Below the pieces are notes generated by a model. It ran no database searches and was not told where the DNA came from. It was given only the letters and a program-made list of their open reading frames with translations. The position numbers and the translations under genes were made by a program. Shown here piece by piece: positions 1-6,802 of a DNA stretch of 11,544 nucleotides. Every line of letters starts with the position of its first letter. Position 1 is the first letter of the stretch. The DNA lies in assembly GCA_019400425.1 (NCBI GenBank), contig JAFREE010000285.1, positions 1-11,544 of the forward strand. Reading direction: 5' to 3'. The DNA comes from Hymenochaete sp. R1 (lineage: Eukaryota > Basidiomycota > Agaricomycetes > Hymenochaetales > Hymenochaetaceae).

Positions 1-1111
1 AGGTTCGCAATCGCTTCAATGCGCTGGGGATCTTTGTTAGCTACCGTCCGTATCTTTTTGGGATTTTTGGGGGGTGCGGGCCCGCTCGCCATGTCTTGCT
101 CCTCCTTTTGCTTCTTCCCCGCACTACCTCCATGGCTTTCGCTTGTCTTTGGGTTAGGCTTGCATGAGTAACCCGGGTATTTCTTTTGGTACTCCGCCTT
201 CTTCATCTTTGCAAGTCTCTGCCATGGGGTTTTCTCCTTCGCCGATAGCCTCTGCCATATCCTTCCCGCAATTGCAGAGAGGTTGGCGTGGTTTGACTCC
301 GTCTCAGACGTGACGTGTTCCGATCGAGTGAAGGTGGATCGGAAGAAGAGGAAAGCGTTAGGAGGACGAGGGATGTGGTCCGTTGATGGGGTCGTCGACG
401 CAGTGGTGGAGGGCGTTGACACTTGGGCTGGCGTTGAAGAGGTTCGTGCATCTGCGTCCGTGCCATTGGCAGCTTGACTCGACCCTCGCGCATCCTCGCC
501 CTCCCCATCCGATACTGGCGATAGCGAGCAATGTTTGCCCTGCATGTACATACCCTTTCCACCATTCGCATTTGCATTCGTCCTCCCGCTTGTGACCAGA
601 CTTGAAGTCTGCGCATGGGTCTTCTTCGTCGTCGTCCTCCTCTTCTTCGCAGGCCTCAGACCACCCACGTCAACATCAACACCGAGTCGTGAGCCAGAAA
701 ACTCATCCTCGCTACCACTACCACTGGCAGAAACCACAATAGCATCAGTATCGAGCCTGTCGATATCATCGATCCCATATGATGTTGGCGTGATGTTGGG
801 TGCAAAGCTGGTAGAGGATACAGGCGCAATATATGCGAGGAGGAAGGCGTTTTCAGGTGTATATGAATATGCAGGTCTTGTTGCTGTCGGGGATGTGAAG
901 TCTGGTGCTGGGGCGTGCGTAGATGAGAGGACAGATTTTGTAGAGAACGAGGAAGACAGGGAGATGAATGGGGAAAGGACTGACCTTGGCCTAAATGATC
1001 GAAGGCAGCGACGGAGCGTGGTTCTGAATCGAACGACGAGCCCGTCTGAGTCTGTGCGCATGGTGAGGAAGATGGTGAAACATTTTGGTTTTGGAGCCGT
1101 AGCCATTGCAT
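1..1111 (-). CDS. HMG-box transcription factor, 3' end outside window
   Basis: The minus strand carries one reading frame, open from the stop at 1278-1280 to the left window edge, with a clear fungal HMG box at about 147-377. It begins RPPNAFLLFRS, continues with SNHANLSAIAGRIWQRLS and ends AEYQKKYPGYS, the MATA/SOX-type pattern of DNA-minor-groove-binding regulators such as basidiomycete Prf1/Pcc1-like factors. Before the box are a Ser/Thr/Pro-rich N-terminus with the phrase SFAPNITPTSYG, an acidic patch and a basic cluster AKKRRTTTKK that could be a nuclear localisation signal. Two starts are possible. ATG at 1111 plus removal of a 77-nt intron (908-984) joins a Gln/Ser-rich exon in frame and puts the box at about residues 221-295. 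ATG at 1106 without splicing puts it at about 245-319. I prefer 1111: it is met first by scanning and has A at -3. The protein continues at least 48 residues past the box. The family is certain; its target genes are unknown. Confidence 0.88.
908..984 (-). other. predicted intron in HMG-box gene
   Basis: On the minus strand a GTCAGT donor follows CAAG at 985, and the acceptor CCCCAG ends at 908. A CTCAT branch-like site lies about 20 nt before the acceptor, and the interval is pyrimidine-rich. Removing these 77 nt joins the frame starting at ATG 1111 exactly to the frame of the HMG box. The interval also stays open in the HMG frame if retained, so splicing is not forced. Confidence 0.55.
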
Positions 1112-1350
1112 CTTTTCCTTTCTCCTTCCTCACCAAATTGCTAGTGTGCGAGGTGAGGTTGGTGGTGAGAAGAACTCGAAGGCAATGAGAGTAGATGGTA
1201 GATGATAGTAGATGAATGATTGGAAGGGAGGAGGGATGTGAAAATGAGACGAGATGGGTAAGGTAAGGGGATGAACGTCAATCGAGAACAAAAGAGTAGA
1301 CTGACTTGGACTCGAGCGGGTATAGAAGGGAGCGATATCATCCCATAAAA
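1112..1350 (-). promoter_or_regulatory. pyrimidine-rich leader/promoter of HMG-box gene
   Basis: Read on the minus strand, the 240 bases before the start codon are strongly C/T-biased (repeated CTTCC, TCTCATC and CCTTCC runs), as is common in fungal core promoters and 5' leaders. No convincing TATA box is seen. A CCAAT pentamer occurs at about 1485 on the plus strand. An 80-codon ORF at 1141-1383 follows from this composition and shows no domain. Confidence 0.4.
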
Positions 1351-1354
1351 ATCT

Positions 1355-1399
1355 AAGTTAGGGAATGGAGTCTTAGTTTGCAAGACCCTTCCCTAACTT
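1355..1399. repeat. compound hairpin, 11-bp plus 5-bp stems
   Basis: AAGTTAGGGAA (1355-1365) is the exact reverse complement of TTCCCTAACTT (1389-1399). Nested inside, GTCTT (1370-1374) pairs with AAGAC (1382-1386) around a 7-nt loop. It lies upstream of the HMG-box gene. It could be a cruciform or RNA hairpin, a regulatory palindrome or the relic of a tiny element; the sequence alone does not decide. Confidence 0.75.
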
Positions 1400-1505
1400 G
1401 AACCACTCCGGATAACAGCGGACTATACAGGTGGGCTTAGTCTGGCGAGACTGCCTGATCATGCCTCATGCCAGTGGTCTACAAACCAATGAGCATATTT
1501 AAAGT

Positions 1506-2095
1506 TTAGAAGCCACATGTGCTCACATTTTCATTCAACCTTCCACTGGTCTCAACATTCGTATGAAGAGGCTGAACGGCATCGTCCCAGTCGACCGCCT
1601 TCATGGCTGTACTTTCCATTAACGTCCTCTCCATTCCCTTCAAAGTCCAATATTTCTCCACGTCACCATTCCGCTGTCTTCGCTTGAATGCTTGAGCTTC
1701 CTGCGCGTGCTTTGTACATCGCGCGATAAGCATGCAAAGCCAAAGCTGACCTTGTGGGTTGAGATTAACCTTCCGCTGATGAGCCGGAGGTTCCGTAGTG
1801 TGGTTGAAGACACCACCGTGACTGCATGCCAGTCATTCAACCTATGGAGTCTTTCGTGTTTCTCGAAAGCTTTATTGATCTTTCAATCTTTTGTGCCAAA
1901 AGAAATACGGAGACAAGTCACTTAGTCAGGCTCGAAATGCACCATTGTTTCACCGAATTCCGTGCCTGTGGCTCGGAGCCTGAGGAAGGCGGTAGAAGAT
2001 CACCACGATGTGATTCGGAGGAAGAAAAACTTGAAGTCTTTGTCGATTGGAGATACTTTAGCTGAAACGAGGTCTCCAACGGTCTGTTGCATCAT
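1506..2095 (-). pseudogene. broken gene of unknown function
   Basis: One minus-strand frame begins with a double ATG at 2090-2095 (MMQQTVGDLVSAKVSPIDKD), meets in-frame stops (the first TGA at 2000-2002, then two more), and resumes with KINKAFEKHERLHRLNDW and SSTTLRNLRLISGRL. Near 1735 it appears to shift to another frame that continues with CTKHAQEAQAFKRRQRNGD, YWTLKGMERTLMES and AMKAVDWDDAVQPLHTN to a stop at 1506. The pieces look coding: charged, helix-like and with few simple repeats. I do not recognise the family. Some stops might lie inside introns, but no GT-AG pair I tried restored a clean frame, so a decayed gene is more likely. The probable copia LTR begins only about 12 bp upstream of the double ATG, so its original promoter would be displaced. 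Confidence 0.4.
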
Positions 2096-2106
2096 GATCT
2101 TGGCAC

Positions 2107-2352
2107 TGTTAAGGACGATAGGGTTTGGTGTCGTCCGAGCGTACAAGTGTTTTAATTTCGTCTATATCATTTCCTATTCTATCAAGATGTCAGCCGATTT
2201 TGCCCATTCCATTTAAGACCGCATTCTCTATATTCGAACCTCAGCTTCTTACCATCCACTTCGGAACTAGCTGAGGTGAGAAATTTCTTGTTATACTTGC
2301 TTCGTACTATCCATAACTTATAAACCTGTACTGTACATGGATAATTCTTTCA
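2107..2352 (+). repeat. probable 5' LTR of copia element
   Basis: The 3' end at 2352 is well supported: it finishes in CA and is followed directly by the primer-binding site. The 5' end is uncertain. TGTTAAGG at 2107 is a reasonable LTR start and would give 246 bp, typical of fungal copia LTRs. No 3' copy exists in the window for confirmation. A TATAAA sits at 2319-2324, unusually near the LTR end for a promoter. Confidence 0.5.
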
Positions 2353-2363
2353 GGTTATGAGCC
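2353..2363 (+). other. primer-binding site, half tRNA-iMet type
   Basis: GGTTATGAGCC follows the LTR-terminal CA without a gap. It is complementary to the anticodon stem-loop of eukaryotic initiator methionine tRNA (GGCUCAUAACC in yeast). Drosophila copia and yeast Ty5 use this cleaved half-tRNA primer instead of the tRNA 3' end. Eleven consecutive bases match. Confidence 0.7.
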
Positions 2364-2440
2364 TTGGCTGAGTCTGCCACTCAGTCATTTACCCTGCAAA
2401 GTCATAAAAGTCATCTCAATACCTGAAGCCACAGTCACCC

Positions 2441-3628
2441 ATGGCCATCACACGTAGCATGAGTGTTCCACCCAAACACCAATCAGGCAACCACTCACCG
2501 AACAATGCCACGGCGGCCAACAATGCCACCGAGCGTGCAACCCATGATTCAACTAGTCAGTCCCGAACAGAAATGGAAAGGGAACTCCGAGCTGCAAACG
2601 CCACTCGTATCGATCAGCTGCGGGCTCTAGACGAAGTGCATTCGACCTAAACTCACTCGCACTCTTCCGAATTGGATGATATGACCAATGTCGGACGGCA
2701 CCTGCATCCAGATGCAGGCCGCCGGTCTCGATCCCGATCTAGACACTCCGAGAGGTCTCGCTCTCCACGTACTAAGAAACGTGCTCGATCGCACTACACG
2801 AGATGCGCAAGCCTCCATCAGCCGCAACAACTATTATCTCAGAGCTTTGGTATCTACTTGCCTTGGTCTGCATATATGAAGCTTGCTCTATCAGACGACG
2901 TCTTGTGGCTAGATGTTCTCGAAAACCCTTACACGAAGGAGGAACTAGAAAAGGAAGGCTTGATGGAGGCAGATCGAGTGGTGAGGAAACACATAATGAT
3001 CAGCGTCGAGATGGGTGAAATTTCGGCCATTGCAGGTGCTCAAACCGCGTACGAGATGTGCCATATTCTTCAAGACAAGTACGACGGAGCCATTGATCCT
3101 GTCATGGCGAAGCGCGAATTCTATGGGATAACTATTCAAGATTCGGCACCCGTTAAACAGCATATTGATCGAATGCTTATCTTGAGATCCCATATGGAAC
3201 GCGCAGGAACTTCGGTCTCGGATCAGGAATATCTGACAACCCTCAAACACTCTCTGCTTAATCCTAACCGACGACTTCTACGTGATGTCAAAAGGTCAGA
3301 ACGTTCAACTGTCGATAAGTTTGTCACGTACATTCTGTCCCTCGATGATGAACCTATCCAACCACCGAAACGCACCCAACAATCCCAACAAACAGTTTCA
3401 CGGGACCAAAACAATGATAAGCCCAAATCAGACGCCGGTTCCAAATCCACGGGAGCGAACTGTACAAACTGTGGAAAGGGTAACCATCTTACCGAAGTCT
3501 GTCATCAGCAGGGCGGTGCACAGGAAAGACAGTGTTCAGAATGTGGTAGATATGGGCACGTTGTGGAAAAGTGTTATAGGAAAGGAAGTAGTGACAACGA
3601 GTCGCGATCAGCGGTTCCAAGTCCTTAA
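2441..3628 (+). pseudogene. copia Gag with internal stop
   Basis: The frame opens at ATG 2441 (MAITRSMSVPPKHQSG), reaches TAA at 2648-2650 and continues in the same frame to 3628, so one nonsense mutation splits an otherwise continuous 395-codon Gag. After the stop comes an Arg/Ser-rich block at about 2723-2794 (GRRSRSRSRHSERSRSP, then TKKRAR). The capsid-like core follows (YLPWSAYMKLALSDDVLWLDVL; AYEMCHILQDKYDG), matching the copia Gag (UBN2-type) layout. Two CCHC knuckles bind nucleic acid: CTNCGKGNHLTEVC (3461-3502) and CSECGRYGHVVEKC (3533-3574). The Arg/Ser block is unusual for copia Gag and could reflect nuclear targeting or an internal frame change. A separate product starting after the stop is possible but unproven. 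Confidence 0.85.
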
Positions 3629-3780
3629 CTCAGTCGGCTCAAGTAGCAAGTACCTCGGAGAAAGAAAGGACATTGGATCCGAAAACGATTATGGACGAAC
3701 TGAAGCAGCTACGTGAGGAAATAAACGGCGAAATAACCAATACGGCAACTCACTTTTCGCCGAAACCTCACGCGCACTAA
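3622..3780 (+). pseudogene. Gag-protease linker in shifted frame
   Basis: Just before the Gag stop at 3626, frame 1 becomes coding-like: TQSAQVASTSEKERTLDPK is followed by TIMDELKQLREEINGEI, a helical charged linker, and closes at TAA 3778-3780. Frame 0 takes over before this with NQYGNSLFAETSRAL, leading into the protease. This places one frameshift near 3620 and one at about 3717-3745. It joins Gag and protease segments that must once have been one frame or a programmed-shift pair. Confidence 0.5.
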
Positions 3781-4330
3781 TGTCGTCCACAACTTCTCTT
3801 CATACGCTCCAAGGCGAACGCGGTATTTCGTTTGTTTGCGATCCAGGAGCTACCTCACATATGGTTAATGATGCAAGCTTGTTTATCTCGTTTGTTGGCT
3901 GCGACGTGGAAGTGCGCACAGTAAATGAAGGGTCCCCGCTTCGTGCTACAGCCATTGGCACAGTTCACGTTCAATCTGCAGGTGATAGACTCTATAGACC
4001 TATCACTTTAAAACGTACGTTGTATGTTCCGGACCTCAGCTCCAACCTCCTATCCGTGCGCAGACTACATGTCGATGGCTATCGTCTGATGTTCCAACCT
4101 CATTCCGTCGATTTGTTACATGGCGGGGAAACGATTTCCAGCGGCAGTGTTATCAACGAATTGTACGTGTTCTTGATGTGCCGACCGTTTCGCGAGCTGG
4201 CAACTCTATCCATAAACTCGAAACCTCCGTCTAACAAGACGACATGGGAAACGTTACACCGTGCCGCAGGACATATAAACCTAAAGACCATTAAATCAGC
4301 CATATCCGCTGGTAGAGTTAAACCTATGGT
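3717..4330 (+). pseudogene. copia aspartic protease and GAG-pre-integrase
   Basis: Frame 0 is open from 3717. The retropepsin-like active-site stretch FVCDPGATSHMVND begins near 3834, and its catalytic Asp codon is 3840-3842. Copia proteases usually read DSGATSHM, so this copy has Pro where the conserved Ser stands, which probably impairs catalysis. Downstream, LYVPDLSSNLLSV is the copia hallmark of the protease-integrase spacer. WETLHRAAGHIN at about 4245-4280 gives the first two ligands (H-x4-H) of the integrase HHCC zinc domain. The frame runs to a stop at 4436, but the family pattern is lost after about 4325, where the real frame moves to frame 2. Confidence 0.85.
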
Positions 4331-5251
4331 ACATTGGTACTATCAGAAGACACACCTAAGGAATGCATACCCTACACTGTCTCAAAGATGCCAGCTGGTA
4401 AATTCGTACCTAGGATTACTGAATACAAGGATATAGGTGACTTGATATGCGCCGACCTCATGTTCTTTGACAAACCGTCGGTCTCCGGATACCTCATGGC
4501 TGCGGTCTTCATCAACGCATTCTCCAACTATATCTGGGCGTATCCGCTAAAGAAAAAGGATGCACAAACTCTGCCGGGGGTATGGTGTGAACTCATCAGT
4601 TTCATCCAAGCGCGTACGAGCAAACGAGTGAAGGGATTTCAGGCGGATAATGGAGGAGAATGGGTGAACGCCGCCATGTCTTCATACAATAGGTCGAAAG
4701 GGATCACTCACCGAACAACAGTCCCCTACGCACATGCTATGAACGGAAAAATCGAACGCGCTATAAGAACCTTATCTGACGGTACTCGACCAAATCTTCA
4801 GGCTGTCAACTCCGATTCCCTCTGGCCGAGTGCACTATCACACATGCTTCACGCTCAGAATCGCTTCGCTGAATCATCGCCGTCGGCATCGATTTCCCCT
4901 TTCGAGTGGGTTTATGGCAGTAAACCAGACGTTTCGTATCTTCTTACGTTTGGCCAAACTGTCCTGGCACTCATACGCGCCGAGAAACGAAAGAAATTAA
5001 CGGACAAAGCGGTAAAGGGAAGGGTCATGGGCCTAGGTTATGTGGGAGACGCAATATTAATGTATCGGGTCCTCATAAACTCACGTGATACAATTGTCAC
5101 GCGTGACATTCGCATTCTACGTGAAGAACCGCAGTCTCCTTCAACTCAACCATCGCGTTCCAAACCAATTACATTGCCATCCGAGAACAGCTACGAATCC
5201 CTCGCGCAGGAACAACGCAGCCTTCCGCATGTTGTCGTATTTCGGAGGTGA
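4322..5251 (+). pseudogene. copia integrase
   Basis: Frame 2 opens after a TAA at 4319. It has the retroviral integrase (rve) core: D in LICADLMFF, D in FQADNGGEW, and E in NGKIERAIRTL exactly 35 residues after the second Asp, so the D-D-35-E triad for strand transfer is intact. The region LWPSALSHMLHAQNRFA and SPFEWVYGSKPD is the usual copia post-core block. GYVGDAILMYRVL to VTRDIRILRE is the C-terminal DNA-binding part. The zinc domain is damaged: the expected C-x2-C reads CIPY, so one ligand is missing. A one- or two-base indel at 4322-4334 separates this frame from the HxxxxH half. No start codon is needed, as this was part of a polyprotein; the stop is at 5249-5251. Confidence 0.88.
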
Positions 5252-5623
5252 TTGTGTCACATCGAACAGGCCGGGTGACAATGGGACAGTTGTCGGCCTT
5301 TGCTGGTCTGAACAAGGCGCGCTGGTTCAGGTTAGGTAACTTCGGTTCCTTTCGATCCAATGCCGGAGAAGGTTCGGGGCCGCAGTCTCAGTATCCAAGT
5401 ATTGAGGTAGGCCTCCTCATTCGATCCAGGGGTGCCACACTCTGATTTGCATGAGCTTTCGTCACCTAAAGGGCTCGCCGTTTGCGATGCCACCGTCGGA
5501 GTTCATAGAGACCTTGTGCGATTCAATCTATACGCACCATGCATTTCGACCTTGAGGGGTGAGGTTGTCTACTCGTAGCTATTGAACACGACTTCAGAGG
5601 ATGCATGACCCACGTATCAGTTC
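5252..5623. other. no gene recognised; element 3' flank
   Basis: No frame shows reverse transcriptase, RNase H or LTR features in these 372 bases, and short ORFs overlap in several frames without family motifs. It is either host flank where the copia element was cut, or badly decayed element sequence. It may include the 3' untranslated region of the minus-strand gene that ends at 5624. Confidence 0.4.
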
Positions 5624-6136
5624 TTAGTCGAAACTCGGGGTCGGGAACACTCCATTCGTCCGGTTCATTGACCCATTCTCACTATCAGTCGCGCCTCCCT
5701 CACTGTCACCACTGTCGCTCCCCCATCCACCCTCTTTGTCGGTGTCCAGTGTATCTTCTTCATCTACGTTCGGTATCGGCAGTTTGTCTGAAATGAGCAG
5801 TTAAAAACAAGCCTCGGATGTCAAACAGTTCCCATGAAGAAGATCAATTAACGGGAAGGGAAAACGCACGACAAGATTGGGAAGACAGTGCAAACATATG
5901 TCCTCGACTCAGATGTTGCCCCATCTTCATCATCTGATACAATAAGGGTCAGTCGCAGTTGTTTCGTTTTTTTTGCGTTCTGATATGAGTCGATAGATGC
6001 ATGCAGTACGTCGCCGTCGTCGGGTTGGAAGGACTCAGAAGGAAGGTGAGAAAGCAATGTCTCAGGAAGAGATCAATTATGCTGAGTCAGAGTCGAATGA
6101 GTTGGTTGGTCGGACAGGTCGGCGACGGCGCGACAT
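5624..6136 (-). CDS. hypothetical spliced gene or gene remnant
   Basis: The strongest part is the last exon, 5787 down to the stop at 5624-5626: KLPIPNVDEEDTLDTDKEGG, GWGSDSGDSEGGATDSENGS and NRTNGVFPTPSFD, an acidic tail preceded by a good TTTCAG acceptor ending at 5788. Upstream, a frame at about 5853-6060 reads HLPSESFQPDDGDVLHASID and TLIVSDDEDGATSESRT. An ATG at 6134-6136 starts MSRRRRP. A gene is proposed by joining these with introns 6061-6115 (weak GTCCGA donor, GAG acceptor) and 5788-5852 (GTTAAT donor, 65 nt). The better donor GTGCGT at 5869 puts the last exon in another frame that soon stops. The exact model is therefore unsure, and decay is possible. I do not recognise the family; function unknown. 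Confidence 0.42.
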
Positions 6137-6802
6137 CCAAGCTCACTCCTATACATGATAATTTTGGTCGAAAAAAGAGTGCGCAAACGCTGTTTTATGA
6201 AACAGCTGTGAATTCACTTTGTATGCGGACTTCGTGCTTTTTCAAAGTTTTTGCTTGCCAAACTCCTTCGGCAGAAAGCCATCGAAACAAAATGCGAAGT
6301 AGGACTCAGGTGCAACCACTTTTGTCCATTAACTTCAATATGTTCTCTCGGCTATTACAAGCTCAAAGATCCATATCCCGAATTTAGATTTAAAGCATGC
6401 GGTTTCCGGTCCTGGTTCAAAGTTTCGGTGTTCAAGTACGAGACATTCAAGTACAAGATCGAATAAAGAATCAAAAACATTCAATGGAAGTTGTCGCCGC
6501 CGGCACCCCTATAGATACGCTGATGTGCTCAAACTCATCCAATCGATTGCTTTTTCTAGTGCATGCATCGATATCATGCTTCGAGGGAACTGTATGGCCA
6601 CGACTTTTTTTTCAAATAAATGCATTGTTCATTTGTTGTGTCGTTAGCACTCCCGATCATCAAAACCTGTTTTTCTCCACCTCAAAGCCACAACATGTTT
6701 GGGGAGCCGTCTTCCTTTTCTGTCAAGTGCTATTGGAAGTTTACCTTTCTTCTCTTTACTCCCTCGTTAAGCGCATAGAGGCAAAAGTCAGAACCGAGAA
6801 CA
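6137..6802 (+). promoter_or_regulatory. intergenic region and leader of the OrsD-type gene
   Basis: This is relatively AT-rich, with homopolymer T runs, a small direct repeat TTCAAGTAC at 6431-6439 and 6446-6454, and a pyrimidine-rich stretch at about 6706-6766 just before the ATG at 6803. No TATA box in a convincing position is seen. A 137-codon ORF (6397-6810) overlaps the start of the next gene but has no domain and is probably leader or promoter sequence. Confidence 0.4.

Larger units (their letters stand above)
2107..5251 (+). mobile_element. degenerate Ty1/copia retrotransposon, 3'-truncated
   Basis: The order LTR - primer-binding site - Gag with zinc knuckles - aspartic protease - GAG-pre-integrase - integrase is the Ty1/copia (Pseudoviridae-like) order. 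The element is dead as read. Gag has an in-frame TAA at 2648, and the polyprotein passes through frames 2, 1, 0 and 2. After the integrase C-terminal region (stop at 5251) there is no reverse transcriptase or RNase H motif, no polypurine tract and no second LTR. The left boundary at 2107 is inferred from a TG dinucleotide. The right boundary is only where recognisable coding ends. Confidence 0.85.

Noticed and set aside
203..616. 137-codon minus-strand ORF rich in Arg
   Set aside because: It overlaps the HMG-box gene in another frame; its Arg-rich, low-complexity content is a by-product of the real frame.
535..1188. 217-codon plus-strand ORF
   Set aside because: It is antisense to the HMG-box N-terminal region, with no domain and a composition explained by the opposite strand.
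1355..1399. TTAGGG/CCCTAA words as a telomere relic
   Set aside because: Only one hexamer occurs in each hairpin arm, not a tandem array.
1420..1490. tRNA or SINE with an A-box-like TGGGCTTAGTCTGG
   Set aside because: No B box or cloverleaf follows within the needed distance.
2672..2674. Start of a separate Gag at TTG 2672
   Set aside because: The frame is continuous with ATG 2441 apart from one TAA, and TTG starts are not expected in a fungal nuclear gene.
5252..5623. Reverse transcriptase or 3' LTR of the copia element
   Set aside because: No YVDD-type motif, RNase H motif or copy of the 5' LTR end was found in any frame or on either strand.
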